This document shows, piece by piece, positions 1 to 9,497 of a stretch of DNA of 64,000 nucleotides; positions within the stretch are counted from its first letter, which is position 1; each line of letters starts with the position of its first letter. The notes beneath the pieces are model-generated. The model did not search any database, had not been told where the DNA came from, and was given only the letters and a program-made list of their open reading frames with translations. The position numbers and the translations under genes were made by a program. Source of the DNA: Aphanizomenon flos-aquae FACHB-1287 (GTDB lineage: Bacteria; Cyanobacteriota; Cyanobacteriia; Cyanobacteriales; Nostocaceae); assembly GCF_014698755.1 (NCBI RefSeq), contig NZ_JACJTO010000001.1, positions 159,785 to 223,784 of the forward strand. Direction: 5' to 3'.

Positions 1-840
1 GCTAATTCAAATAAACCATTTTTTTTTTTTGACGATTTCATTAACTTCCTAAATTCAGAAAATTATATTAGTCTTTATCAATTTGTAAGAGAACAAGAAG
101 CACCAAAAGCAAAAATTGTACTGAAAAAATATTTAGATCGTAAAATTCCTGACAACTTGAAATTATATGATGGAATTGCTCGTCCTTATCTTGAACATAA
201 AGCTAAATGGTTAATTTTAGGTTGGATTTTTAGAGATGCTCCTGAACAACGTCTTAAACCATTTCTTAAGATAATTCATGGTACAGCTATTGAGCGAAAA
301 GTAGAAATAATAAATCAAGTTCGCGAATACGTTTCTAATATTTTACCTGAACAAAAACAATGGGAATGGGTAGCCATTTTTGAGGTAATGATTGATCGTT
401 TAGAAGGAAGTCGTCGAGCCATAAAAGGTAATCTCTTTGAAGCAATTGTTAGGATCAATCTAAAAGAAATATTTAAAAATAATGATTTAGAACTTATAAT
501 TACAGATAATCAAGTTAAAATAGGTGATGAAACCTATGATGTTAAAATTAGTGGAAAAAATGGAACTATCTTAATTCCTGTAAAAACTCGTGAAACAATG
601 GGAGGAGGTCATGCTCATTTATTTACAAGAGATATTTATAAAGCAATAACAATAGCAAATAAATCAGGATTTATGTGTATTCCAATTATTATTGCTGAAT
701 CTTGGAAAGGGGATATCAACTCTTTAGGTTGTAAAAATTTCGTATATATAGATAAAAATCCTAATTCAATAACTATAGTCAAACCTTTACTAGATCAAGA
801 GCTTCAAAAACTTTTACCTATTTTTGAAATAATAAATTAA
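1..840 (+). CDS. Type II restriction endonuclease candidate (5' end outside window)
   Basis: The reading frame is open from base 1, so the gene starts left of the window; at least 279 residues are visible. The first in-frame TTG at 157 is unlikely to be the true start because plausible protein sequence continues upstream of it. The C-terminal half carries a beta-strand-like segment ending in IPVKTRE followed by GGGHAHLF, which resembles the catalytic core of a PD-(D/E)XK-type nuclease, although the usual acidic residue two before the lysine is a proline here. The stop overlaps the stop of the convergent methyltransferase gene by two bases, the classic layout of a restriction-modification pair. 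I infer that this is the cognate endonuclease mainly from that context. A run of 12 T (19-30) lies in the coding frame. An AvaI/BsoBI- or XcyI/Cfr9I-like enzyme is possible but unproven. Confidence 0.6.
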   Translation, partial: ANSNKPFFFFDDFINFLNSENYISLYQFVREQEAPKAKIVLKKYLDRKIPDNLKLYDGIARPYLEHKAKWLILGWIFRDAPEQRLKPFLKIIHGTAIERKVEIINQVREYVSNILPEQKQWEWVAIFEVMIDRLEGSRRAIKGNLFEAIVRINLKEIFKNNDLELIITDNQVKIGDETYDVKISGKNGTILIPVKTRETMGGGHAHLFTRDIYKAITIANKSGFMCIPIIIAESWKGDINSLGCKNFVYIDKNPNSITIVKPLLDQELQKLLPIFEIIN

Positions 841-1772
841 TGAAAAATTCTCTTAGCAGCAATTTCACAATATTGATGATTAATATCAATTCCAATAAAT
901 TTACGTCCTTTATTAATAGAAACTAATCCTACTGTACCAGCACCAAAGAAAGGATCAAGAATTATTCCACCTTCAGGTGATCCTGCTAAAATACATGGTT
1001 CTATTAATTGTTCGGGAAAAACTGCAAAATGAGCATCTCTAAATTTAGATAAAGGTACTTCCCAAACTGTTCTTTTATTCCTACCTTTAGGATGAAAAGC
1101 TTGATCCCATCTTCCTTTATGCAGATTAGAATTACCTCCATTTTTTCCTAATTCTGGAGTTCCTCCTGCTTTACCAAGATGATTTCTTCCTCCTTTCATT
1201 TTACTTTTCTCTGAAAAAGTTACATGAGGTTCACGAATAGAATCTGCATCATAATAATATTTTGAACTTTTAGCAAATAAAAATATATATTCATGATCCG
1301 TAGTTGGACGATTTTTTACAGAAGATGGCATTGCATTGGGTTTGTACCAAATAATATCAGACCTCAAAATCCAACCTCTCTCTTTCAGAGATAGTGCTAA
1401 TTTCCAAGGTAAACCTGCTAAATTTCCATCTATATATTTATCACCTAAATTTAACCAAAGAGTACCATCTTCTTTTAAAACTCTTTTTGCTTGATCAAAT
1501 ACTTCTATTAACCGATTTATATATTGTTCTGGACTTTCTTCATTGCCAATTTGTTCATCTGTATGATAATCTCGTTGATCATAATAAGGAGGACTGGTAA
1601 TAATTGTTTGTACTATGTTATCGGGAAGTTTTTTTAAAGCTTCAGAAACTTCTGCATTAATAATGAAATTAGATTGCTCAAAATCTAATGTATTAATCTC
1701 TTCTAATTTAATTATTAACTTTCGATCTGGATTTGTAAACAATGGGAGATTTGCTGTTATGTAATTGATCAC
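837..1772 (-). CDS. DNA methyltransferase, TSPPY type (N4-cytosine or N6-adenine)
   Basis: This 311-residue protein transfers a methyl group from S-adenosylmethionine to the exocyclic amine of a DNA base. The catalytic motif TSPPY is at residues 59-63, and the AdoMet-binding motif DPFFGAGT lies near the C-terminus, followed by KFIGIDI. Catalytic-before-binding order is the beta-class arrangement. TSPPY is common in N4-cytosine enzymes but also occurs in N6-adenine enzymes, so the target base is not decided. The start is GTG at 1770-1772, since a stop lies three codons upstream in frame. The gene converges on the endonuclease candidate with overlapping stop codons, so it probably protects host DNA against that enzyme. 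Confidence 0.88.
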   Translation of the reverse strand: MINYITANLPLFTNPDRKLIIKLEEINTLDFEQSNFIINAEVSEALKKLPDNIVQTIITSPPYYDQRDYHTDEQIGNEESPEQYINRLIEVFDQAKRVLKEDGTLWLNLGDKYIDGNLAGLPWKLALSLKERGWILRSDIIWYKPNAMPSSVKNRPTTDHEYIFLFAKSSKYYYDADSIREPHVTFSEKSKMKGGRNHLGKAGGTPELGKNGGNSNLHKGRWDQAFHPKGRNKRTVWEVPLSKFRDAHFAVFPEQLIEPCILAGSPEGGIILDPFFGAGTVGLVSINKGRKFIGIDINHQYCEIAAKRIFH

Positions 1773-1992
1773 AAAAAGTCACCACAAAATAAAATTTAAT
1801 TTGCATTATAATTATATCATTGAAGAGCTTTCATAATTCATTAAAATTATACGGAATATAATTGCATTTTTTTTGTTACATAAATTTATTTTTACCATCA
1901 GCCCATACTATAACTCTTTGTTTATATTTCCAGGCAGAAAAAATGGTACAAATAATTGTAAACTAACAAATAAATTGTATTTTCCAAATAAT

Positions 1993-2733
1993 ATGTCTTC
2001 TACTCCTTCCCTCCGTGAACAACAACATCCCCTAATTCGTCAATTAGCTGATTGTATTGAAACAGTTTGGCATAAACATTTAGACTTGTCACCATACCAT
2101 TTACCTGCGGAATTGGGATATGTGGAAGGTAGACTAGAGGGGGAAAAATTGATTATTGAAAATCGCTGTTATCAAAGTCCCCAATTTCGTAAAATGCACT
2201 TGGAACTAGCAAGAGTGGGGAATATGTTAGATATTTTGCACTGCGTCATGTTTCCCCGTCCAGAATATGACATTCCCATGTTTGGTTGTGATTTAGTTGG
2301 AGGTAGAGGTCAAATTAGTGCTGCTATTGCCGATCTTTCTCCGGTAAACTTAGATCGGATTTTACCAGATGGTTATAATTTGCAACTTAGGAAGTTAACC
2401 ACATCTAACTTTTCTCAACCCCGTGAATTACCAGAATGGGGAAATATCTTTTCTGATTTTTGTCTGTTTATTCGTCCTGCTTCCCCAGAAGAAGAAACAA
2501 GTTTTTTGTCTCACGTAGAATCATTTTTAGATATCCATTGTACCCAAGCGATAGCATCTAGTCCAGTTGCACCGGAAAAAGTAGCTCAAATTATTGCTGG
2601 ACAACATAATTATTGTACCAAACAACAACAAAATGATAAAACCCGTAGAGTTCTAGAAAAAGCTTTTGGTGTAGATTGGGCAGAAAATTATATGGCTACA
2701 GTTTTATTTGACTTGCCAGAATTACCAATGTGA
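1993..2733 (+). CDS. pcyA: Phycocyanobilin:ferredoxin oxidoreductase
   Basis: PcyA makes phycocyanobilin, the phycobilisome and phytochrome chromophore, by a four-electron ferredoxin-dependent reduction of biliverdin IXalpha. The protein is 246 residues, the usual length. The frame is open further upstream to 1873, but the ATG at 1993 ([11 protein letters not shown]) matches the family N-terminus. The three residues known to matter in Synechocystis PcyA (Glu76, His88, Asp105) appear at constant offset as E71 in HLELARVG, H83 in LHCVMFPRP and D100 in MFGCDLVGG, so the enzyme should be active. It is transcribed alone; a 660-base gap separates it from the devBCA operon. Confidence 0.95.
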   Translation: MSSTPSLREQQHPLIRQLADCIETVWHKHLDLSPYHLPAELGYVEGRLEGEKLIIENRCYQSPQFRKMHLELARVGNMLDILHCVMFPRPEYDIPMFGCDLVGGRGQISAAIADLSPVNLDRILPDGYNLQLRKLTTSNFSQPRELPEWGNIFSDFCLFIRPASPEEETSFLSHVESFLDIHCTQAIASSPVAPEKVAQIIAGQHNYCTKQQQNDKTRRVLEKAFGVDWAENYMATVLFDLPELPM

Positions 2734-3394
2734 TCTGAAAAGATATTACCAGAATTGTCAGCAATTAAAAATTAAAAATTGCTATTACTCTATCTGTAAA
2801 CTCCGTTACGTTTTCTCTCAACTGATAAATGTAGAATTTATATGAAGTAATCAATACCGATACTTTTAGGAGAGAAAACTAACCTTAATCATTCAAGTTT
2901 CTAATTATTAATTGGTAAAATTTTTACCTATCTACTCAGATTTTTTATTTTCTCTTGTCAGCTTTAAGCCTTGTTAATTTTTGCCGAAAAGAAGCAAATT
3001 AAACCCTTTTAAAGTTATCAGTAATGTCCAAAAAACTCTCAATTTCTCCTCAATTAATGCTAAAAATGTGAGTTTGAAACCTTTTTCATGACAATGTAAT
3101 CTATCAAATCTGCTAATTGTATCCATGGTTGCTTTGAGACAGAAATTTTCATGTAAAGATAATACACCTGAATAATCATAAAGTGTAGTTTGTGAAAAAG
3201 TAATCATACTCAGCAACAACTATAAAATTGCCAAAACGAAAGCCCAAAAAGCTATAAATCTTGGATGAATTTTGCTGGGAATTTTAATGATTTACCAGAT
3301 ACTGATAAATTCAGACTTTGGTTAACTAATTTAATTACAGCTAACTTACTTTTTTAGTTTCATCACCACAATTCAGATAAACAGGTTAAATATT
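2734..3394. other. Gene-poor region between pcyA and devB
   Basis: About 660 bases with no gene I can support. It begins with an A-rich repeat-like stretch (2764-2780). A minus-strand frame of 81 codons (2974-3219) and a short plus frame (3264-3357, starting MNFAGNFNDLPDTDKF) are open but resemble no family I recognise and may be decayed remnants. The promoter of the devBCA operon should lie in its last 150 bases. I found no convincing NtcA site (GTA-N8-TAC) there. Confidence 0.5.
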
Positions 3395-4813
3395 ATGTCA
3401 AGGGTGAATGAAAAATCAAGATCTCAAGAAAAGGAACTTGAACAGCCTAAACTTTGGCTAAGTATTGCCGTAGCTCTACCAGTAGCTATAGCTGCCGGGT
3501 TATTAGCTACAACTAGAATGGAGCAATTAAAAAAACTCACGAATGTTGTATCTGTTGCCCCAGTTCCTAGTACGATTAGTGCCATAGGACGCTTAGAACC
3601 AAAAGGAGAAATTATTAAACTTGCTGCTCCTGCAGGTTTATCAGGTGGTTCACGAGTACAGCAACTTTTAGTTAGAGAAGGACAAAGAATACAACAGGGG
3701 CAACTTGTGGCTATTTTAGACAGCCGAGATACTAGCATGGCAGTAGTGGAAGAAGCCAAAGCTAAACTGCAAGAATCTCGTGCGAATTTAGCCCAAATTA
3801 GCGCCGGTCCACCAAGAGATGCTCAAGCCCAAAGATTCATTATTGCTCGATTGCAAGCCCAATTGGCTGGGGAAAAAGACGTTCAACAAGCCACAATTAG
3901 TAGAATTGCTGCCCAGTTAAGTGGTGAAAAAATTGCCCAAGAAGCAACAGTTATGCGTCTAGAAGCCGAACTACTGGGACAAAAAGATTCTTTAAGAGCC
4001 ACTGTTGAGCGTGTTAGAGCCGAACAACGAAATGCTCAAGTCGATTCTGGACGCTATGATTTTTTATACAAACAAGGTGCTATTTCTGAGCAAGAACGCG
4101 ATCGCCGACGGTTAAGTGCGGTGACAACTAATCAACAATTAATTGAAAGTCAAGCTAGTTTAAAACGAGCAATAACTACCATCCAACAGCAAGTTTCCGA
4201 AGCTAGAGCTAATCAAGTTAAAACTCTATCCACGCTACAACAACAATTAATTGAAGCTACAGCTAACCGCAACAAAACTATCGCTACTTTGCAAAGGCAA
4301 ATAGACGAAGAAAGAGAAAGATTGAACAGAATATTAGTAGTTAGTCCGCTCAATATTCAAGTCGCTCAAGCTCAAGTTACTAATGCAATTGCTTTAATCA
4401 GAAAAGCCCAAGCAGAACTTAAACAAAGCTATGTTAAAGCTCCTAGTTCCGGTGAGATATTAAAAATTCACACTAAATCAGGGGAAATGATGAGTGCAAA
4501 TGGGATTGCGGAAATTGGACAAACAGATCAGATGTTTGTGGTCGCAGAAATTCCCGAAGATAGTATTAGTAAAGTGCGTTTGGGTCAAGCTGCTACTATC
4601 TCTAGTGATAACCGGGCATTTAATGGACAATTAAAAGGCATAATTACAGAAATTGGCAGGAAAATTGGCAAAAAAGATGTACTCAATAACGATCCAGCCG
4701 CAGATGTTGATGCCAGAGTTGTAGAAGTAAAAATTGCCCTATCTCCAGAATATACTAAGCAAGTTTCTGGTTTGACTAATGCTAAAGTTACGGTAGAAAT
4801 TAATGAGCATTAA
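3395..4813 (+). CDS. devB: DevB-family membrane fusion protein of ABC exporter (operon 1)
   Basis: This periplasmic adaptor (HlyD/AcrA-like) of a DevBCA exporter links the inner-membrane DevC/DevA pump to an outer-membrane TolC-type channel. Founding members export heterocyst glycolipids. It has 472 residues: one N-terminal membrane anchor (about residues 20-42), a lipoyl-like beta segment (PKGEIIKLAAP to VAILDS), a long alanine/glutamine-rich coiled-coil hairpin (about 120-320), then a second beta segment (YVKAPSSGEILKIHTKSGE) and a beta-barrel part. The coiled coil contains the recurring motif QLxGEK/QxDxxxATVxR. It is followed by devC after 69 bases and devA, all on one strand. Which lipid or other substrate this copy exports cannot be told from sequence. 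Confidence 0.9.
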   Translation: MSRVNEKSRSQEKELEQPKLWLSIAVALPVAIAAGLLATTRMEQLKKLTNVVSVAPVPSTISAIGRLEPKGEIIKLAAPAGLSGGSRVQQLLVREGQRIQQGQLVAILDSRDTSMAVVEEAKAKLQESRANLAQISAGPPRDAQAQRFIIARLQAQLAGEKDVQQATISRIAAQLSGEKIAQEATVMRLEAELLGQKDSLRATVERVRAEQRNAQVDSGRYDFLYKQGAISEQERDRRRLSAVTTNQQLIESQASLKRAITTIQQQVSEARANQVKTLSTLQQQLIEATANRNKTIATLQRQIDEERERLNRILVVSPLNIQVAQAQVTNAIALIRKAQAELKQSYVKAPSSGEILKIHTKSGEMMSANGIAEIGQTDQMFVVAEIPEDSISKVRLGQAATISSDNRAFNGQLKGIITEIGRKIGKKDVLNNDPAADVDARVVEVKIALSPEYTKQVSGLTNAKVTVEINEH

Positions 4814-4882
4814 CTTCCTATTTCCATACAAAATATGGACGTTCAAATACTTAATTAATATCCAGATCATTAAGTCTAGAAA

Positions 4883-6037
4883 ATGGCAATAAAAATACCT
4901 TTATCTTGGCTACAACTGACAAGAGAAAAAACTCGCCTAGCGGTAGCTTTGTCAGGTATTGCCTTTGCTGATATTTTAATGTTCATGCAGCTAGGTTTCC
5001 GGGATGCACTCTATTACAGTAATGTGAGAATGCACAGTAGTTTAGTAGGAGATGTAATTTTAATTAACAGTCAATCTAATGCTGTTCTCTCAATGAAAAC
5101 CTTTTCCCAACGCCGTTTATATAAGGCGTTAGATTTGCCAACAGTTCAGTCAGTACACCCCATATATTTGGATTATACAAGCTGGAGAAATCCCGTTACA
5201 GGCCGTCCTAGAAGTATTTTGATTTTCGGCATTAATCCAGAGGTTAATCTTTTTAATTTACCCGGAGTGGAGGAAAACTTAAATAAACTTAAACTTCCTG
5301 ATGTTGTTTTATATGACCGTTCTTCTAGAGTAGAATATGGTCCTATTACTGATAATTTTAATCAGGGAAAAATTGTCACCGCAGAAGTGCGAAGAAGACA
5401 AGTTAAGGTAGGTGGATTATTTACTTTAGGCGCATCCTTTGGTGCAGATGGAAATTTAATTACTAGTGATGTTAACTTTTTACGAATTTTTAATAACCGT
5501 CAACGAGGATTAATTGATATTGGTGTTATTAAATTAAAACCAGGTGCAGATCCCATGCAGGTAGCTCAATATTTGCGGAGTTATCTCCCTACAGATATTA
5601 ATGTTTTAACTAAGGAAGAATTTATTGAATTTGAAAGAAATTATTGGGCGGGTAGTACGGCTATTGGTTTTATTTTTACCTTAGGAACAATTATGGGTTT
5701 TATTGTCGGAACTGTAATTGTTTATCAAATTCTGTATACAGAAGTCAATGATCATTTATCTGAATATGCCACGCTCAAAGCCATAGGTTACACTCAAAAC
5801 TATTTACTAATGGTGATTCTTCAAGAGGCTTTTTTATTAGCAGTTGTTGGTTATTTACCTGGATTTGCCTGTGCTCTAGTGTTATACAATGTTGCTAGAG
5901 ATGCTACGCTTTTACCAATATTTATGAGTTATAATCGCGCCATTATGGTAATCATGTTAACTATTTTAATGTGTTTTATTTCGGGGATGATTGCTATCCG
6001 TAAATTAAGCTCTGCTGACCCAGCAGATATTTTTTAA
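4883..6037 (+). CDS. devC: DevC-family ABC exporter permease (operon 1)
   Basis: This 384-residue MacB/FtsX-like membrane subunit works with DevB and DevA. It has an N-terminal transmembrane helix (LAVALSGIAFADILMFMQLG, about 18-37), a large periplasmic domain, and three C-terminal helices (about residues 255-285, 305-335 and 350-372). The C-terminus SSADPADIF matches the second DevC copy in this window (KSADPADIF), a family hallmark. The start ATG gives the family N-terminus MAIKIPLSWLQLTREK. It sits between devB and devA in one operon. Confidence 0.92.
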   Translation: MAIKIPLSWLQLTREKTRLAVALSGIAFADILMFMQLGFRDALYYSNVRMHSSLVGDVILINSQSNAVLSMKTFSQRRLYKALDLPTVQSVHPIYLDYTSWRNPVTGRPRSILIFGINPEVNLFNLPGVEENLNKLKLPDVVLYDRSSRVEYGPITDNFNQGKIVTAEVRRRQVKVGGLFTLGASFGADGNLITSDVNFLRIFNNRQRGLIDIGVIKLKPGADPMQVAQYLRSYLPTDINVLTKEEFIEFERNYWAGSTAIGFIFTLGTIMGFIVGTVIVYQILYTEVNDHLSEYATLKAIGYTQNYLLMVILQEAFLLAVVGYLPGFACALVLYNVARDATLLPIFMSYNRAIMVIMLTILMCFISGMIAIRKLSSADPADIF

Positions 6038-6080
6038 TTTGCTATAAAATAGGAAACAGGGAACAGAGAAAAGAAATATT

Positions 6081-6120
6081 ACGAACAACTGACCATTGAC
6101 TACTAACAACTGACCACTAA
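6081..6120 (+). repeat. Short tandemly repeated repeat (STRR-like) before devA
   Basis: A run of degenerate heptamers of the type ACAACTG/ACCACTA, immediately before the devA start. Heterocystous cyanobacteria commonly carry such heptamer arrays. Two cleaner copies occur at 30628-30648 and 57912-57939, also just before start codons. Confidence 0.6.
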
Positions 6121-6129
6121 CAAACTTTT

Positions 6130-6849
6130 ATGATCATCAACAAAGAACCTGTAATATCTATTAAAAATATAGACCACTACTATGGTAGAGGATCTCTGAA
6201 AAAACAGATTTTATTTGATATTAGCTTGGAAGTATATGCCGGAGAAATTGTGATTATGACTGGACCATCTGGCTCAGGTAAAACAACATTATTGAGTCTA
6301 ATTGGTGGATTAAGGTCGGTACAAGAAGGAAGTTTAAAATTTTTAGGTGAAGAACTATGTGGAGCTAGTCAAAGCAAACTGGTACAAATGAGACGGAAGA
6401 TTGGTTATATTTTCCAAGCTCATAATTTATTAGGTTTCTTAACTGCTAGGCAAAACGTGCAAATGGCTGTGGAATTAAATCATCATATTTCCCAGTCAAC
6501 AGCTATTTCTCAATCAGAAGATATGCTTACATCTGTAGGTTTACAAGAACGCACTAACTATTATCCAGATAATTTATCTGGTGGACAAAAACAAAGAGTA
6601 GCCATCGCCCGCGCTTTAGTTAATCATCCTCCATTAGTATTAGCCGATGAACCAACCGCTGCATTAGACAAACAATCAGGACGCGACGTAGTAGAAATTA
6701 TGCAGCGTCTAGCTAAAGACCAGGGAACAGCTATCTTATTAGTAACCCACGATAACCGAATTTTAGACATCGCTGATCGCATTGTAGAAATGGAAGACGG
6801 TCTTCTGACCCGTGATGCTCAAAATGTGCCGGCTAACCGCAAATCCTGA
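6130..6849 (+). CDS. devA: DevA-family ABC exporter ATP-binding subunit (operon 1)
   Basis: This 239-residue cytoplasmic ATPase energises the DevBC exporter. The Walker A motif GPSGSGKTT is at 45-53, the ABC signature is NLSGGQKQR, the Walker B is VLADEPTAALDK, and the switch histidine is in LLVTHDNR. It is the third gene of the first devBCA operon, 92 bases after devC; the gap holds an STRR array. The protein is close in sequence to the DevA at 39833-40525, so the two operons are paralogous. Confidence 0.93.
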   Translation: MIINKEPVISIKNIDHYYGRGSLKKQILFDISLEVYAGEIVIMTGPSGSGKTTLLSLIGGLRSVQEGSLKFLGEELCGASQSKLVQMRRKIGYIFQAHNLLGFLTARQNVQMAVELNHHISQSTAISQSEDMLTSVGLQERTNYYPDNLSGGQKQRVAIARALVNHPPLVLADEPTAALDKQSGRDVVEIMQRLAKDQGTAILLVTHDNRILDIADRIVEMEDGLLTRDAQNVPANRKS

Positions 6850-6893
6850 CTACCTACAATAATCATTTCTCTATAGGGGCTAAATGGTGTAGT

Positions 6894-7682
6894 TTAAGGC
6901 TGCTGTTTCTTGACCATAGGAATTTGACGGCTAGTTCTAAATGTCACATTTACCCCTTCATTTGTTTGTTCTAGTACCAGTAATGGGGTAGGTTTAGCCT
7001 TTTGATCCCAGTGCATATAAACAATCCGACCTTGAATAGTCGGCTGCCAGCTATCGTCATTTTGCTTAGGACTAAGGTAGGTTTCTATACAATTAATGAT
7101 TTGACTAATAGTAGAAGAAGTAGCTTGAGTTGGTAGCTTTATTAACCGAATTTGCGCCCGGAATAGTACCCGCTTCACAATATTGGGCGCTACTCCAGTT
7201 TCATACTCAATATCGAAGATCTCATCTACCTGTCTACCATTATAACTAGCAACTCCCACAGATCCTTGCTTGGATTGATCAGGACGCAGTGACTCGGTAA
7301 TCCTAGTTTTAATCTTAACATTAATTTGATTCACTAAGGCCAAATGAAATACTTTCTCTGACATCCGCATTCGTAGATAATCAAGGTTGAAATCCCGTGA
7401 GTGAGCTAAATCTGGATTAGTTTCCATTTTGCGAATGACTTCTAAGGCTAATTTCAGCTTTTTCTCTAATTCTCGTGTACGGAATTGTTCAAACTTGAGT
7501 TTTTTATCACTCTTGTCTATTAGTATTTTTCCATAGACTATCGCAGCAACTAAAGCTAAAAGCAATACACCATCAGTAAATAGGAGTAATGGTACAATCG
7601 GGAATTCATTGCTGGAAACTGTTGTATTTGTGACTGTTGTTGCTGGCTTAGACGATTGCGCCAAAAAAATTGTACTAACCAT
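6894..7682 (-). CDS. Conserved cyanobacterial membrane-anchored protein, function unknown
   Basis: This 262-residue protein has one clear transmembrane segment (about 27-48, FPIVPLLLFTDGVLLLALVA). A charged coiled-coil-like stretch (KKLKFEQFRTRELEKKLKLALEV) follows, then a soluble domain with alternating strands. I recognise no catalytic motif or named domain. The N-terminal segment MVSTIFLAQSSKPATT could be a short exported tail or signal-anchor. It converges on devA with 44 bases between stops and is probably transcribed alone. Confidence 0.7.
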   Translation of the reverse strand: MVSTIFLAQSSKPATTVTNTTVSSNEFPIVPLLLFTDGVLLLALVAAIVYGKILIDKSDKKLKFEQFRTRELEKKLKLALEVIRKMETNPDLAHSRDFNLDYLRMRMSEKVFHLALVNQINVKIKTRITESLRPDQSKQGSVGVASYNGRQVDEIFDIEYETGVAPNIVKRVLFRAQIRLIKLPTQATSSTISQIINCIETYLSPKQNDDSWQPTIQGRIVYMHWDQKAKPTPLLVLEQTNEGVNVTFRTSRQIPMVKKQQP

Positions 7683-8553
7683 AATTTATAATTTGAAATT
7701 GTATGAAACTTTTATTCCCTGATCTCTTAATAATCCCTCAATTTTTTATTAGTCCGCTGTTGTATAAATATTTTTTACATTGTCTTAATAATTCATCTGT
7801 AAAAACCTATTAGTAACTTAGGCAAGTATCTCGTAAATATACAGCAGTTGCCGAATTTAATACTTACGTATTTATACTATACTTAATTACTAAAAACAGG
7901 CCAGGACTCTAAATTAAGAGTAGCAAATTTACGTTTGTACTGCCAAGTACCCTGGAGAGTTTATCAGCAGCCAAAATTTCGATCTTGAGTGTTACTAGAC
8001 GCTCCATGAGTAAGTTTATTCGAGATTTTGATAAATACTACTAGTGATAATACTAGGTTAGTAAATTAGTGACAATACTAATCTGATTATATAACCATAG
8101 CGGACTAAAGAGAGGTCAGGAAAAATAAGAAAATTACCAATTACCTGTTTTCTGTTACCTATTCTCTGCTATAAAATAAATGGTATCACCGTTTCTTGGT
8201 CTTCTATCACCTAGAGTCAATGTCATCGTTTCCTAACAGTTTGCAGTCCAATAGGAGAAGAAAGCTAGATACAGCAGTATCTTGGGCTTATTTTCCTGGG
8301 AGTTCCTGAGAATTTCTTATATGAGATTACTATATTAAATATCAGGAATCCATAAGCTAAGACTATACCATTTTTATATTTTCTTTGTTATTTTGTATTC
8401 AACTGAACAGTTATTCAACACAAAGCCAGTTTAAATAAAAATTAGTTCAACTACCTTACCGTTTATGAGGTTCAGCGCGAATTGGTAAGATAATCTATAG
8501 TGTTACCAAATTAGCCAAATTTTCTCCATATCATCTACACAGGATTTACAATC
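7683..8553. other. Long intergenic region upstream of the Mo-nitrogenase-family gene
   Basis: This is 870 bases without a supportable protein gene, tRNA or CRISPR-like repeat. It holds several short AT-rich palindromes. It probably contains the promoters of both flanking genes, and a long untranslated leader or a small RNA is possible. No perfect GTA-N8-TAC (NtcA) site was found by eye; GTATTTATACTATAC at about 7870 has the half-sites at the wrong spacing (nine bases). Confidence 0.5.
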
Positions 8554-8892
8554 ATGCTAAAAACAAATAGTCAACCGATGATTATCTCTAGTTTTGTTAA
8601 CCCTATCGAGGAAAACCATTCAGTTAAAAATAAGTTTGATTTATTGCAAAAAATCCGTCAACGTCTAGACGAAATCGAAATTAATAATCGTCAATTTGCT
8701 AAATTAATTGCTAAAGTTATTCCTGCTCAATGTCCCTTTGAACGTGATATCATCGTTTTTGGCCGGAAAATTGGTCACATTCCGCCTATGTGCAAATTAA
8801 ACCCACTGTATGAACAGTTTGTAGGCTTGCGTTTTCGCGCATTATGTTATTTAGTAGATAAGTGTGGAGAAGATATCCAATCTTATTGCTAA
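8554..8892 (+). CDS. Mo-dependent nitrogenase C-terminal family protein
   Basis: A 112-residue protein whose second half (residues 50-112) matches the cyanobacterial Mo-dependent nitrogenase C-terminal family. It includes IPAQCPFERDI, the HIPPMCKLNPLYEQ block and RALCYLVDKCGEDI. Four conserved cysteines are visible in this part. The family is widespread in diazotrophic cyanobacteria, but its biochemical role is not established. The cupin gene follows after 15 bases on the same strand, so the two are probably cotranscribed. Confidence 0.85.
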   Translation: MLKTNSQPMIISSFVNPIEENHSVKNKFDLLQKIRQRLDEIEINNRQFAKLIAKVIPAQCPFERDIIVFGRKIGHIPPMCKLNPLYEQFVGLRFRALCYLVDKCGEDIQSYC

Positions 8893-8907
8893 ATACAACT
8901 TAATTCC

Positions 8908-9183
8908 ATGGAAATTAAAATCGAACATCAACCAAATCCTACACATCTCAAAGAGTTAGATGTGTTCAACTGGCCAATTTGGGAAAAGGAAATATCCAAA
9001 TTTTCCTGGACTTACGATGATCAAGAAACTTGTTACTTTTTAACAGGTGATATTATTGTCACTCCTCATGGAGGACAAGCGGTAAAAATAGGTAAGGGAG
9101 ATTTAGTAACTTTTCCCGCTGGGATGTCATGTACATGGGAAATTATTAGCGATGTCAAGAAACATTTTTCGTTTTTGCTTTGA
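8908..9183 (+). CDS. Small cupin-domain protein
   Basis: A 91-residue single cupin barrel. The pattern is WTYDDQETCYFLTGDIIVTP, then KIGKGDLVTFPAGMSCTWEI, typical of the small cupin_3 (DUF861) family. The metal ligands usual in cupins are mostly absent: the first motif lacks paired histidines. It may therefore bind a ligand rather than catalyse a reaction. It lies 15 bases after the Mo-nitrogenase-family gene. Confidence 0.82.
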   Translation: MEIKIEHQPNPTHLKELDVFNWPIWEKEISKFSWTYDDQETCYFLTGDIIVTPHGGQAVKIGKGDLVTFPAGMSCTWEIISDVKKHFSFLL

Positions 9184-9216
9184 TTAATATTTCTGCAATT
9201 CTATTTAATCAATATC

Positions 9217-9390
9217 TCAGGATGTGAATTTGATCTTATTTAGGATTGACGATGGAAGTATTGATCCCAAAATATTATCTACAACTAAGTTCATTTCGGG
9301 GAATGCTGGAATTGACATTTTTTCTTCTTGACTTAGTTTTTGAATGTCGCTATAACCATTTTCACTAGGGTAGCGATAAAGAATAATCAT
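9217..9390 (-). pseudogene. Remnant of a Uma2-like (PD-(D/E)XK) gene
   Basis: A 57-codon frame reads MIILYRYPSENGYSD, then KLSQEEKMSIPAFPEMN. This resembles the C-terminal tail of Uma2-family putative endonucleases, which are abundant in cyanobacteria. The catalytic part is missing, so I read it as a truncated remnant. The family assignment rests on recollection of this tail pattern and is tentative. Confidence 0.4.
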
Positions 9391-9497
9391 TTGTTCATAA
9401 ATACACTATATAATTAACTTCCTATATTTACTTTTATTGTTAATATAGCAATCAGATCCCCGATTTTTTAACTCAATAAGAAGTCGGGAATCTAGGT

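Noticed and set aside
2974..3219. 81-codon minus-strand frame between pcyA and devB
   Set aside because: No known family, no clear ribosome site, and composition like a shadow or decayed gene; reported only as part of the gene-poor region.
7868..7884. NtcA site before the Mo-nitrogenase-family gene
   Set aside because: The GTA and TAC half-sites are nine bases apart instead of eight, and there is no matching -10 box.
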